A DNA stretch of 64,000 nucleotides from Spirilliplanes yamanashiensis (GCF_016863475.1 NZ_BOOY01000029.1:1-64000), one strand, 5' to 3'. Positions 8,151 through 17,341 are shown, counted from the first letter of the stretch. Made by a program: numbers and translations. Notes: generated from the letters alone by a model not told the origin.

Positions 8151-10163
8151 ATGTCGTCCCCCCTGCCGCCACCGGCGTCCCGCGGACCGCTGGCCGGCCT
8201 CCTGGGCAACGCCCTGGCCGGCTACCGGCTGGCGTGGGCCCACCGCGGCCGGGTGCTGCCCGTCGTGCTGCCGGTGCTGGCCGTGGCCCTGCTGGGCGGC
8301 CTGGCGCTGGACCTGCTGCTCGGCCGCGACGGGCTGGCCGTCGTCGACGGGGTGCCGGTGTTCCCCGGCGCCGGCGACGGCGCCCTCGCCTGGGCGCGGC
8401 CCGCGCCGGCCGTCGCGGCGTGGCTGGTCGCGCTCCCCGCGGGCGCGCTGGCGCTGGCCGGCGCGGCCCGTGGGCACACGGTGCGGCCCGGCGCGGCGCT
8501 GGCCGTCGCGGCCCGGCAGGTCCCGCGACTGGCCGTCGGCCTGTGCGCGGCGGCCGCCGCCGCGGTCGCCGCGGTGTGGGTGGTCGGGGGCGTCGCGGGC
8601 GCCACCGGCCGCGCCGGCGTGCTGCTGGTCCTCGGGGCCCTGGCGGCGGTCGCGGTGGTGGCGGCGCGGCTGCTGCCCGGGGTCCTCGCGCGGCCGCTGG
8701 GCGGGTCCGCGTGGGGCCTGACGAAGGGCCGGGTGGCGGGCACGGCCGGGGCCCTCCTGCTGGGCGGCGTGGTGGTCCCGCTGGTCCTGGTGTACGTGCG
8801 CGACCTCGCGCGGCCGGCCCTGGACCGGCCGGTGCTGGGCGGGCTGGCCGACGCGGCGCTGCTGACCGCCGTGGTGGCCGCCCAGGCGGGCATCCTGGCC
8901 CACACCTACCTGCTGCAGCGCGACGTGCTGCGCTCGACCGGGCAGGAGTCGGCCGACCTGGCCGCCGCCGACGCCCGGCTGGCACCGCTGGCCGCCGCCG
9001 AGCCGCGGCGGGTCTGGCCCGGCGTCGCGGCGATCTGCGCGCCCGTGCTGCTCACCGCCGCCGTCGCCGTGCTGCCCACCGGGGCGCCGTCGGTGCGCTC
9101 GCACGGCGACGCCCCCATCGGCGCGGTGGCCGTGGCCTGGCCGGCCGGGCGGCACCCGGTCATCGTGGGCACCGCCGAGGTGCGGTTCTGCGACAACGAC
9201 CCGTGCGACCGCTACGTCACCCGGCACGGCGGCCCGGCGGTGATGGACGGCCGCGGCGCCGTCGCCGTCGGCCCGGACGGCGCCGTGGTCACGGCCGTCG
9301 TCAGCGGGTCGGCGGACGGCGGCGGCCCGTTCGTCCACTATGCGCGCTGCACCCGCGACGGCTGCCGCGAGGGCTGGCTGCCGGTGCGCGGCTCGGCCCG
9401 CGAGCCGTTCGGGTGGCCGCTGCTGGCGGCGGCGGCCGCGCCCGACGGCGCCCTCTGGTTCGCGCTGGCGATGCCGTCGCCGGACGGCGCGGCCGGCGCA
9501 CCCACCTACGGCGTCACGCTCGTGCGCTGCGCCGACGCCACCTGCGCCGCCCCGCGGCGGCACCGGGTCGCGACCCTGGAACGCGTCCCCGAGGACGGTT
9601 TCCCCGACGAGCGCCGCGCCCGGCTGGCGGTCGGCGCCGACGGGCGCCCGGTGGCGACGTTCCACATCGGGCAGTCGCTGCAGCAGGTCACCTGCGACCC
9701 GCCCGCCTGCACCGCGCCCCGCCGCGCGGCGGCTTCGGCCGGGCCGCCCGACGCGCTGTTGCTCACCCCGGAGCGGCTGGGCGGCGAGGCCGTGTCGCTG
9801 AAGCCGGGCCGGCTCCGGCTCGGCGGCGGCGGGGCGGTGGCACTGTCCAACGGCATCGCGCCCGGCTCCGGCGCGCTCGCCGCGGCCGGCGGCCACACGT
9901 ACGTCACGTCGGCGGTGCGGACCACCCGCCCGGGCGGCCCGCACGTCACCGTGGGCGCGGCGCCGTCGTTCTGGCGGCAGACCGTGTGGCGCTGCACCGG
10001 TGTGCGCTGCGACCGGCACCCGCTGGACGTGTTCGGCGGCCCGGCCGGCCCCGAGCTGATGGCGGTCGGCCCGGACGGGCGGGTGCTCGTCGTGCGCCCC
10101 GGCCGGGTGCTGCTGGCGACGCTGTCCGGCACCGGACAGCGGCCCGGTCACCGACCCGACTGA
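8151..10163 (+). CDS. Large membrane protein with Cys-x4-Cys repeat ectodomain
   Basis: 670 residues. The first about 310 are a hydrophobic block with roughly seven to eight predicted membrane segments (for example VLPVVLPVLAVALLGGLALD near residue 36). The remainder is a soluble, presumably extracytoplasmic domain. That domain contains five Cys-x4-Cys pairs beginning at residues 347, 400, 460, 515 and 615 (CDNDPC, CTRDGC, CADATC, CDPPAC, CTGVRC), each ending a beta-rich unit of about 53-60 residues. This is consistent with a beta-propeller whose blades carry small disulphide loops. No enzyme motif was recognised; a sensor or binding role is possible. It is divergent from the lipid kinase gene, and its codon use is normal. 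Confidence 0.75.
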   Translation: MSSPLPPPASRGPLAGLLGNALAGYRLAWAHRGRVLPVVLPVLAVALLGGLALDLLLGRDGLAVVDGVPVFPGAGDGALAWARPAPAVAAWLVALPAGALALAGAARGHTVRPGAALAVAARQVPRLAVGLCAAAAAAVAAVWVVGGVAGATGRAGVLLVLGALAAVAVVAARLLPGVLARPLGGSAWGLTKGRVAGTAGALLLGGVVVPLVLVYVRDLARPALDRPVLGGLADAALLTAVVAAQAGILAHTYLLQRDVLRSTGQESADLAAADARLAPLAAAEPRRVWPGVAAICAPVLLTAAVAVLPTGAPSVRSHGDAPIGAVAVAWPAGRHPVIVGTAEVRFCDNDPCDRYVTRHGGPAVMDGRGAVAVGPDGAVVTAVVSGSADGGGPFVHYARCTRDGCREGWLPVRGSAREPFGWPLLAAAAAPDGALWFALAMPSPDGAAGAPTYGVTLVRCADATCAAPRRHRVATLERVPEDGFPDERRARLAVGADGRPVATFHIGQSLQQVTCDPPACTAPRRAAASAGPPDALLLTPERLGGEAVSLKPGRLRLGGGGAVALSNGIAPGSGALAAAGGHTYVTSAVRTTRPGGPHVTVGAAPSFWRQTVWRCTGVRCDRHPLDVFGGPAGPELMAVGPDGRVLVVRPGRVLLATLSGTGQRPGHRPD

Positions 10164-10318
10164 GCGTGCCGTCCGGCCGACGGCCCGCCCGCATGATCGG
10201 ACGCGGGCGCCCGCTGATCGACGCGGGGGACGCGGCCCGCGCGCGATGTGCGCCGCCGCGACCCGGCGTGACGATGACGGGACGAGGGCACACCCGCCCT
10301 TGAGCGGAAAGGCACGCC

Positions 10319-10381
10319 ATGGACCGATCCTGCACCCGTCGTCCCGCCGCCCGCCCGCCCCGATCGCGGAGCCCGCGATGA
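10319..10381 (+). CDS. Possible 20-residue leader peptide
   Basis: A short ATG frame encodes 20 residues rich in Arg and Pro (starts MDRSCTRRP). It has a good ribosome binding site (GGAAAGG) eight bases upstream, and its TGA overlaps the ATG of the next gene as ATGA at 10378-10381. The downstream gene lacks its own obvious ribosome binding site, so this frame may serve as a translationally coupling leader. No homology is claimed. Confidence 0.4.
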   Translation: MDRSCTRRPAARPPRSRSPR

Positions 10382-11085
10382 GCTGGGGCGGCCTGAATCC
10401 CGCGCTGACCGTCTGGCGCAACGCCATCAACGCCCGGTTCCCGGACCGCGGCCTGGCCTCCGACGGCGCGGTCGCCGACGAGTTCCACTCCCCGTCATCG
10501 CGCCACCAGCCGGACGCCGACGGCACCGTCGACGCCTTCGACTGCGACGTCAACTTCCTCGGCTCGAACCGCCCGCAGGGCACGCCGGAGGAGCGGCGCA
10601 TCTGCGAGGCGCTCAAGCTCGACTTCGAGAACGACCCGCACGGCCGGTCGATCCTGTGGATCCATCAGCGGGTCATCGCGAACGCCACCGTCGACGACTG
10701 GCGCGAACGCGAGTACACCGGCGACAGCCCGCACGACAAGCACATCCACTTCCAGAGCCGGCAGAACCGCGAGCACGACGACCGCCCGTGGCCCATGCCC
10801 CGCACCGACGCGCTGCTGCGCGAGACGGAGGACCTCCCCATGAAGCAGGACGACTTCGACAAGCTGATGACCTCGTGGGCGCGCAGCCGCGCCGGCCGGG
10901 ACGCCCTGCACGAGGTGATGCGGTCCATCGTGGAGAAGGACCCGGCCACGGGCGAGGAGAACCTGCGCTGGGGCGGCGCCATCCGCACCCAGAACCAGCG
11001 CCGCGACCAGCAGACGACCACGATCACCCGGCGCATCGACGCGCGCGCCGACGAGATCCTCGCCGCGGTGCGCGACAACGGCTGA
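10378..11085 (+). CDS. Peptidase M15/hedgehog-fold-like protein, phage-endolysin-like
   Basis: 235 residues. A zinc-site pattern typical of M15-like (D-Ala-D-Ala carboxypeptidase/hedgehog) folds is visible: Ser-Arg-His at residue 43, an Asp in VDAFDCDV (residues 51-58), and His-x-His at 122-124 in HDKHIHFQ. In relatives these coordinate Zn2+ and cut peptide cross-links; similar proteins occur in actinophage lysis modules and as chromosomal genes. The C-terminal about 80 residues (MKQDDFDKLMTSWA onward) look like a helical phage-type tail domain, without an enzyme motif. There is no signal peptide. The start ATG overlaps the stop of a 20-codon leader frame. Assignment is by motif only. Confidence 0.55.
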   Translation: MSWGGLNPALTVWRNAINARFPDRGLASDGAVADEFHSPSSRHQPDADGTVDAFDCDVNFLGSNRPQGTPEERRICEALKLDFENDPHGRSILWIHQRVIANATVDDWREREYTGDSPHDKHIHFQSRQNREHDDRPWPMPRTDALLRETEDLPMKQDDFDKLMTSWARSRAGRDALHEVMRSIVEKDPATGEENLRWGGAIRTQNQRRDQQTTTITRRIDARADEILAAVRDNG

Positions 11086-11103
11086 GCGGCGGCCCGCCGC
11101 GGC

Positions 11104-11427
11104 TCAGGCGGCGGGCTGGTGCCCCAGCACCGAGTCCAGGGCGCGGTGCAGGTCGGCCACGTTGACGGTGACGGTGGGGGACTGGCGGCGCGCGGTCAGC
11201 CAGCGCACGACGATGTCCTGCATCAGCTTGCTCGGGTTGGTGCCGAGGCGGCCGGCCTCGGCCTCCAGCTCCTCCGAGAACTCGGCGGGCAGCCGGGTGG
11301 AGTGGACCACGGTGGGCCGGCGTTCGCTCGCGCGGGCGCCGGGCCGCTCGACGATCCGGCCGGCGGCCGGGTCGAACGGCAGGGCCAGGGCGGCCTTGGC
11401 CGCGGCGATGTCGTCCTTGCTGGTCAT
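11104..11427 (-). CDS. Ribbon-helix-helix antitoxin candidate
   Basis: 107 residues. The central part (TRLPAEFSEELEAEAGRLG, then SKLMQDIVVRWLTARR) fits a ribbon-helix-helix DNA-binding unit of the CopG/BrnA kind: a short strand followed by two helices. The N-terminal about 45 residues are probably a flexible linker. The ATG at 11425-11427 follows GGAGG by eight bases and comes one base after the stop of the upstream BrnT-like gene, so the two are one operon in the toxin-first order usual for brnTA. It probably neutralises the neighbouring protein and represses their shared promoter; this is inferred from fold and arrangement. Confidence 0.6.
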   Translation of the reverse strand: MTSKDDIAAAKAALALPFDPAAGRIVERPGARASERRPTVVHSTRLPAEFSEELEAEAGRLGTNPSKLMQDIVVRWLTARRQSPTVTVNVADLHRALDSVLGHQPAA

Positions 11428-11428
11428 G

Positions 11429-11704
11429 TCACACACCTCCGGTGGCGGCGTCGGCGACCGCGGACTCCTCGGCGTCGAGGCGGCGGGCGTCGTGGACGTG
11501 GTACGTGTCGTCGTGGGTCTCGACGGCCACGACGGTCAGCCAGGAACCGTCGGCGGCGCGGCCGGTCAGCAGCAGCACCCGGCCCAGGTGCCGGCGGATG
11601 ACCGGGCTGCTGTGCCGGATCACGTACTGGGCGTCCTGCCAGGGCACGTGGCTCGCGGCGAGACGGTCGTAGCTGTCGTCGTCCCAGATGTAGTTGTCGT
11701 TCAT
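11429..11704 (-). CDS. BrnT-like toxin candidate (RelE-type fold)
   Basis: 91 residues starting MNDNYIWDDDSYDRLAASHV. The pattern (acidic N-terminus, HVPWQDAQYVI helix, GRVLLLTGRAADGSWLTVVAVE strands, and a terminal HVHDARRLDAEE) resembles BrnT/RelE-superfamily toxins, whose beta-sheet ends in an AR(R/K)-type motif followed by an acidic residue. If real it would be an mRNA-cleaving toxin controlled by the RHH protein encoded directly downstream. The ATG at 11702-11704 is used; a GTG one codon earlier is possible. An inverted-repeat-like GTATAC/GTAAAC element lies just upstream. Identity to BrnT is not certain; small regulatory proteins of unknown function share this size. Confidence 0.5.
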   Translation of the reverse strand: MNDNYIWDDDSYDRLAASHVPWQDAQYVIRHSSPVIRRHLGRVLLLTGRAADGSWLTVVAVETHDDTYHVHDARRLDAEESAVADAATGGV

Positions 11705-11720
11705 CACTCTGCGCCGCAGT

Positions 11721-11736
11721 GTATACGAATGTAAAC
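11721..11736 (-). promoter_or_regulatory. Candidate operator/promoter of the toxin-antitoxin pair
   Basis: On the minus strand the sequence GTTTAC-ATTC-GTATAC lies 17 bases upstream of the toxin ATG. It is an imperfect inverted repeat of GTWTAC half-sites and includes a TATACA string that could act as a -10 box. RHH antitoxins commonly bind such closely spaced half-sites to repress their own operon. It sits in the 46-bp gap after the LysR gene. Confidence 0.4.
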
Positions 11737-11750
11737 GGCTTCGACCAGCG

Positions 11751-12638
11751 TCACGCCTGGGCGCGCAGCAGGTCCAGCACCAGCGCCAGCGGCGGCCAGG
11801 CCGCCCGGCCGCGCCGCACCACCGCGTACGCGCGCAGCGTCACCCCCGGCCCGGCGAGCGGCACGATGCGGATGCCCGGCGTGGTGCGCATCGGCTGCGG
11901 CAGCAGGCCCACGCCGAGCCCGGCCACGATGAGGTCCTGGAACAGGTCGAGGCTGTCGGAGCGGTGCGCGATCCGCGGCTCGAAGCCCGCCATGGACGCC
12001 ACCGTCCGGACCACCTCCTCGTCGGCGGTGTGCCGCGAGTTCACCATCCAGTCGTGGTCGCGGTAGCGGCGGAACGCGGCCGGGGTGTCGCCGGCGGGGA
12101 CGCCGGTGTCGGCGGCCGGCACGCCCAGCCCCCACGGCACGGACCACAGGGGCAGCGCCTCCAGCGTGCGGTCGACGCCGGCCGGCGCCAGGTCGTAGTC
12201 GTAGGTCAGCGCCAGGTCGATGGCGTCGGCGGCGAGCAGCGTCAGCGCCTCGGGCGGCTCGTGCTCGTGCAGCAGCGGCCGCACCCGCGGGTGGCTGCGG
12301 GCGAGCGTGGCGACCACCGGCAGCAGGCTGCGCCGGATCGCCGTGGCGAACCCGGTGATCCGCAGCGTGCCGGCCGGTTCGGCGCCCGGGTCGAGGTCGA
12401 GCCGGGCGGCGTCGACGGCGGCGAGGATCGTCACCGCGTGCTCGGCGAGCCGCCGTCCGGCCGGGGTGAGCCGCACCCGGCGGCCCTGCGGCTCGATCAG
12501 GCCGGTGCCGGCCTCCCGGGCCAGCGCGGCGATCTGCTGCGACACCGTCGAGGTGGTGACGCCCAGCTCGTCGGCGACGGCGCGCATGGACCCCAGCCGC
12601 GACAGCTCCAGCAGCAGCTCCAGCCGGCGGGTCTCCAT
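11751..12638 (-). CDS. LysR family transcriptional regulator
   Basis: 295-residue LTTR. The N-terminal winged HTH is at about residues 4-60 (LLELSRLGSMRAVADELGVT, TSTVSQQIAALA, RRVRLTPAGRRL). The effector-binding periplasmic-binding-like domain follows (GTLRITGFATA near residue 93 and the closing segment near GLGVGLLPQPM). The start ATG is at 12636-12638. It is divergent from an EamA-type exporter gene, the classical arrangement in which the LysR protein activates the neighbour; a perfect palindrome containing a T-N11-A LysR box lies between them. Confidence 0.9.
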   Translation of the reverse strand: METRRLELLLELSRLGSMRAVADELGVTTSTVSQQIAALAREAGTGLIEPQGRRVRLTPAGRRLAEHAVTILAAVDAARLDLDPGAEPAGTLRITGFATAIRRSLLPVVATLARSHPRVRPLLHEHEPPEALTLLAADAIDLALTYDYDLAPAGVDRTLEALPLWSVPWGLGVPAADTGVPAGDTPAAFRRYRDHDWMVNSRHTADEEVVRTVASMAGFEPRIAHRSDSLDLFQDLIVAGLGVGLLPQPMRTTPGIRIVPLAGPGVTLRAYAVVRRGRAAWPPLALVLDLLRAQA

Positions 12639-12649
12639 CCGCCTTATTA

Positions 12650-12664
12650 TTCAGTGAGACTGAA
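12650..12664. promoter_or_regulatory. LysR-type box, perfect 6-3-6 palindrome
   Basis: TTCAGTGAGACTGAA is a perfect inverted repeat (TTCAGT, three-base centre, ACTGAA) containing the T-N11-A spacing of LysR-type binding sites. It is 12 bases from the regulator start and 60 bases from the exporter start, as expected for autoregulation and activation of the divergent gene. Confidence 0.7.
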
Positions 12665-12723
12665 CGGTGTGTCCAGCAAAGTCACGTGGACGTGAACGGT
12701 TGCCGTCGCGTGTACTGGTCCGC

Positions 12724-13617
12724 ATGACCCCGTCGTCCCGCTCCGGCGCCGCGCTGGCCGTCGTCGCCATGGTGTGCGTGCAGCTCGGCCTCGCCCTGTC
12801 CGTCACGCTCATCGACACCGTCGGCGCCCAGGGCGCGGCGTGGCTGCGGCTGGCGTGGGCGGGCCTGCTGTTCGCCGCCGTCGTCCGGCCGCGCCCGTCC
12901 CGCTTCACCCGGCGCGCGCTGCTGGCCTGCGTCGCGCTCGGCGTGGTGACGGCGGGCATCACCATGCTGTTCATGGCCGCCGTCGCCCGGCTGCCGCTCG
13001 GCACGGCCAGCGCCCTGGAGTTCCTCGGCCCGCTCGGCGTCGCCGTCGCCCGCGGGCGCGGCGGCCGGGCCGGGTGGCCGCTGCTCGCCGGGGCCGGGGT
13101 CCTGCTGCTCACCGAGCCGTGGCACGGCGGCGCCGACCCGGCCGGCGTGGCGTACGCGCTGGGCGCCGCGGTCTGCTGGGCGGCGTACATCCTGCTCACC
13201 CAGCGCGTCGGCGACGAGGTGTCCGGCGTGCAGGGCCTGGCCGTGTCCATGCCGGTGGCCGCGCTGGTCGCCACCGCCGTCGCCGGGCCGTCGACGTTCC
13301 CGCTGCTCACCCCGGAGCTGCTCGCCGTCGGCCTGGGGCTGGCCGTGCTGCTGCCGGCGGTGCCGTTCGTGCTGGAGCTGTACGCGCTGCGCCGGCTCAC
13401 CGCCGCCGCGTTCGGCACCCTGATGAGCCTGGAGCCGGCGATCGCGCTGGTCGTCGGGCTGGTCGCGCTGCGCCAGGTGCCGGGCTGGGCGGCGGTGGCG
13501 GGCATCGCCTGCGTGGTGGCGGCCGGCGTCGGCGCCACCCGGCAGGGCGCCCGCCCCGGCGCCGCGCCGCCGAGCCCCGCCCACGAGCTGGCGGGCGCGC
13601 TGCCCGGGCCCGGCTGA
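12724..13617 (+). CDS. EamA/RhtA-like inner membrane exporter
   Basis: 297-residue drug/metabolite transporter superfamily member with about ten membrane segments arranged as two EamA repeats. Diagnostic stretches are [20 protein letters not shown] (repeat 1), [19 protein letters not shown] (start of repeat 2) and [19 protein letters not shown]. These are closest in style to RhtA-type amino acid/homoserine exporters, but substrate specificity cannot be inferred. The ATG at 12724 (MTPSSRSG) is taken; the frame is open further left without family sequence. The short C-terminal tail is Pro/Ala-rich. Probably controlled by the divergent LysR protein. Confidence 0.85.
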   Translation: MTPSSRSGAALAVVAMVCVQLGLALSVTLIDTVGAQGAAWLRLAWAGLLFAAVVRPRPSRFTRRALLACVALGVVTAGITMLFMAAVARLPLGTASALEFLGPLGVAVARGRGGRAGWPLLAGAGVLLLTEPWHGGADPAGVAYALGAAVCWAAYILLTQRVGDEVSGVQGLAVSMPVAALVATAVAGPSTFPLLTPELLAVGLGLAVLLPAVPFVLELYALRRLTAAAFGTLMSLEPAIALVVGLVALRQVPGWAAVAGIACVVAAGVGATRQGARPGAAPPSPAHELAGALPGPG

Positions 13618-13620
13618 CCG

Positions 13621-14082
13621 TCAGGGCAGGACGGCGGCGACCGCCTCGGCCGCCGTCGCGCACCGGGTGACGGCCGCGTCCACCGGACCGTCCGGCCCGG
13701 ACACCGTCCAGCCGCCCACCGCGGCGACGGGCTTGCCGGCCCGCGCCGCCAGCGCCACCTCGCTGAGCGTCCCCCAGTTGCCGCCGACCGCGATCAGCGC
13801 GTCGGCGGCGGCCACCACCAGGCCGTTGCGCAGCTGCCCCAGGCCGGTGGGCAGGGCGACGGTGAGGTGCGGGTTCGCGCCCGCGCGGGTGTCGCCCGGC
13901 AGCAGGCCGACGGTGGTGCCGCCGTGCGCCGCCGCGCCCCGGCAGGCCGCCGCCATCACCCCGCCCAGGCCGCCGCAGACCACGATCGCGCCGCGCCGGG
14001 CGAGCAGCGCGCCGACCTCCTCCGCCACCGCGCACACCGCCGGCGGGGCGTCGCCGGGACCGGCTACCGCGACGTACGTCAT
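13621..14082 (-). CDS. SLOG/LOG-like (TIGR00725-type) Rossmann protein
   Basis: 153-residue protein with the DprA/lysine-decarboxylase-like Rossmann fold of the TIGR00725 group. VAVAGPGDAPP opens strand 1, IVVCGGLGGVMAAACRGA is the nucleotide-binding GGxxGVM-type motif, and IAVGGNWGTLSEVALA is the GGxGTxxE motif shared with LOG cytokinin-activating phosphoribohydrolases. It may bind a nucleotide or nucleotide-derived signal; the reaction of this subgroup is not established. It is convergent with the exporter gene (3-bp gap). The ATG start lies about 100 bp from the divergent serine hydrolase gene. Confidence 0.85.
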   Translation of the reverse strand: MTYVAVAGPGDAPPAVCAVAEEVGALLARRGAIVVCGGLGGVMAAACRGAAAHGGTTVGLLPGDTRAGANPHLTVALPTGLGQLRNGLVVAAADALIAVGGNWGTLSEVALAARAGKPVAAVGGWTVSGPDGPVDAAVTRCATAAEAVAAVLP

Positions 14083-14187
14083 GGCCGGTGAGCGTACCGA
14101 TCGGGTGCGGGGGACGCGGCGGGTCGCAACCGGGTGCCATCATGCTGACGTGACGCAGACCACTGCCGCGCGCGGGCCGGCCCGGCC

Positions 14188-15087
14188 GTGACCGCCCGCC
14201 TGCGCGCCGCCATCGCCGGCATCGAGGAGCAGCTGCACGGCGACCCCGCCTTCGCGCACGTGTCGCACCTGCTCGTGCGGGTGGGCGGCCGGGTGGTGCA
14301 CGACGCGCACTACCGCGGGCCCCGCGTCGCCGACACGTTCTCGCTGACGAAGTCGGTGATCGCCACGCTGGTCGGGGCCGCCGTCCGCGAGGGTTACGTG
14401 CCCGACCTCGACGCGGCCGCCCCCGGCGCCGACTGCACCTGGCGGCAGCTGCTGACGATGACCCGCGGCCGCGCCGTCGACGGCCCGTGGGAGATCGACG
14501 CGGTGATGGCGCTGTCGTCGGGCCGGCTCGACCGGATCCGCTCCGCGCCCCGCCTCGACGAGCCGGGCGTCACCTTCCGCTACGACAACGGCGCCGCGCA
14601 CCTGCTCGCCGCCGCCCTGCGCGAGGCCACCCGCATGCCCGTCGAGCGGTACGCGGCCACCCGGCTGTTCGACCCGCTCGGCATCACCGCGTGGGACTGG
14701 CCCGCCGACTCCGACGGCGTCCACCTCGGCTTCGGGCACCTGCGCCTGGGCGCCGCCGACCTGGCCGAGCTGGGCGAGCTGTGGCTGCGCGGCGGCGAGG
14801 GGATCATGGACCCGGCGTTCGCGCGGGCGATGACCACCGCCCAGAACCCGGGCGGCCCGCCCGAGAACGTGCCCTACGGCTACCTGCTGTGGGTCGACTC
14901 CTACGGCTACTTCGCCGGCGGCTGGGCCGGGCAGTCCATCACGGTCGTGCCCGCCGCCCGCGCGGTCGTCGTGACGACGGGCGACCCCCGCTTCGACCCC
15001 GGGCCGCCGCCGACCGACGCCCTGCGCGACGGCTGGCGCTCGGCCCGCGACCTGGTCGTCGAGCGGCTGATCCCGGTGCTGGCCTGA
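14188..15087 (+). CDS. Serine hydrolase of the beta-lactamase/class C family
   Basis: 299 residues. The active-site Ser-x-x-Lys is at residues 52-55 (FSLTKS) and the Tyr-x-Asn motif at 132-134 (FRYDNGAAH), followed by a late GGWAGQ segment. This is the architecture of class C beta-lactamase-like hydrolases and esterases. There is no signal peptide, so a cytoplasmic esterase or amidase is more likely than a beta-lactamase or PBP. The GTG at 14188 overlaps, as GTGA, the stop of a 13-codon frame starting at 14150 that might be a leader. It stands alone between convergent genes. Confidence 0.85.
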   Translation: MTARLRAAIAGIEEQLHGDPAFAHVSHLLVRVGGRVVHDAHYRGPRVADTFSLTKSVIATLVGAAVREGYVPDLDAAAPGADCTWRQLLTMTRGRAVDGPWEIDAVMALSSGRLDRIRSAPRLDEPGVTFRYDNGAAHLLAAALREATRMPVERYAATRLFDPLGITAWDWPADSDGVHLGFGHLRLGAADLAELGELWLRGGEGIMDPAFARAMTTAQNPGGPPENVPYGYLLWVDSYGYFAGGWAGQSITVVPAARAVVVTTGDPRFDPGPPPTDALRDGWRSARDLVVERLIPVLA

Positions 15088-15091
15088 CCGG

Positions 15092-15829
15092 TCAGCGGGC
15101 CGCCACCGACGGGGCGCCGAACGTCACCGGCACGCCGGGGGAGTACAGCACGCTCACCGGCGGCCCGGCCGGCGCGGGCAGGCCGGCCGCCTCGACCAGC
15201 TCGTCGTCGAGGTGCAGCAGCGTGGCCCGGTGCAACGGCCAGCGCGGGTGCTCGTTCGGCAGGTGCAGGGTGCGGCCCCACGCCCGGGTGTGCAGGCCCC
15301 ACCGGGCGGTCAGGAAGTGCTCCAGCGCGGTGGGCCGCTCGATCGGCGCGCCGACCTGGATCGTCATCCGGCTGAACGCGCCGCGCGGGCCCGGCCACCG
15401 CCGCCGGTTGACGTAGGTGATCCGGTCGCCGTCGCGGTCCAGCCGCATCCGCGACCACAGGTACGGCAGCCGCAGCAGCGCCCGCGCGGCCAGCACCGGC
15501 AGCAGCCGCGCCGCGTCGAGCGACCGGAACACCACGGCCCGCCGCCCGGCGTCGTCCACGGAGTACAGCCGGACGTTCGTCTCGCAGAACGTGCCCAGGT
15601 ACGGCAGGCCCGGCCCGCGCAGCGGGCCGAGCCCCACCATCCGGAAGCCGATCAGCCCCGCGTAGGTGACCCCGTCCAGGGTGTCCGGCCGCACGCCCGG
15701 CGGCAGCAGCGGCGCCACCCGCGCCGGGTCGACGGGCCAGTGCAGGAACGCCAGATCCTCCCAGCGCTGCACCAGCCACGGCCGGCGCACCGGCCGGGTG
15801 GTGAGCTCGCTGACCGCCTCGATCTCCAC
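15092..15829 (-). CDS. DUF2071 (YqjF-like) protein
   Basis: 245 residues. The YqjF/DUF2071 family is recognised from WEDLAFLHWPVDPARVAPLL, the conserved start with a Trp-Pro-Val pattern, then VTYAGLIGFRM, YLGTFCETNVRLYS and the C-terminal LYSPGVPVTFGAP. The family has an acetoacetate-decarboxylase-like beta-barrel fold, but no reaction is known. The GTG at 15827-15829 is the likely start, though no clear ribosome binding site is visible. Convergent with the serine hydrolase gene (4-bp gap) and downstream of the aldo/keto reductase gene on the same strand. Confidence 0.85.
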   Translation of the reverse strand: MEIEAVSELTTRPVRRPWLVQRWEDLAFLHWPVDPARVAPLLPPGVRPDTLDGVTYAGLIGFRMVGLGPLRGPGLPYLGTFCETNVRLYSVDDAGRRAVVFRSLDAARLLPVLAARALLRLPYLWSRMRLDRDGDRITYVNRRRWPGPRGAFSRMTIQVGAPIERPTALEHFLTARWGLHTRAWGRTLHLPNEHPRWPLHRATLLHLDDELVEAAGLPAPAGPPVSVLYSPGVPVTFGAPSVAAR

Positions 15830-15852
15830 CCGACCATCATGCGCGCCGCCCG

Positions 15853-16833
<981 letters not shown>

Positions 16834-16936
16834 GCTCCGTTGATCCCTTCGCGGGTCCGAATCTCCCGCTTACGCTATGCCGCCCCACCGGCAATTCCTG
16901 ACGCACCCTGTCAGCCTCCGGTGCGATGGTGGGCCC

Positions 16937-17341
16937 ATGCCCGAGATCACCGCAGCCTTCCAGATCACCCGCTGGGACCAGACCCCCGCCGACAACCCCG
17001 CCGACGGCCCGGTCGCCGGCCCGGCGCTCGCCCGCGCCCAGGTGGACAAGACCTACACCGGCGACCTCGCCGGCACGTCCGTCGCGCACCTGGTCATGGC
17101 CGGGGAGATCGCCTACAGCGCCGTCGAGCGGGTCACCGGCCGGCTCGGCGGGCGCACCGGCACGTTCGTGCTGGCGCACGGCGCGGTCACCGGCTCCGGG
17201 CCGGCGGACTTCTCGCCCGGCGTCGTCGTGCCCGGCACCGGCACCGGCGAGCTGGCCGGCCTCACCGGCACGGTGGAGTTCCGGCACGACGACGCCGGCG
17301 CCCGCGTCGTCCTGCGCTACGAGCTCGCCCCGTCGGAGTGA
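16937..17341 (+). CDS. DUF3224 family protein
   Basis: 134 residues with the allene-oxide-cyclase-like beta-barrel signature of DUF3224: KTYTGDLAGTSVAHLVMAGE, AYSAVERVTGRLGGRTGTFV, and a C-terminal GTGTGELAGLTGTVEF. Function unknown; members are often thought to be small antioxidant or scavenging proteins without proof. The ATG at 16937 is chosen over a frame start at 16877 because the family begins MPEITAAFQI-like. It is divergent from the aldo/keto reductase gene (about 100 bp) and precedes the zinc-protease-like lipoprotein gene by 75 bp. Confidence 0.8.
   Translation: MPEITAAFQITRWDQTPADNPADGPVAGPALARAQVDKTYTGDLAGTSVAHLVMAGEIAYSAVERVTGRLGGRTGTFVLAHGAVTGSGPADFSPGVVVPGTGTGELAGLTGTVEFRHDDAGARVVLRYELAPSE

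Noticed and set aside
10378-11704. Prophage remnant around the M15-like gene and TA pair
   Set aside because: No integrase, capsid, portal or terminase gene and no flanking repeats were seen; one lysin-like gene is not enough.
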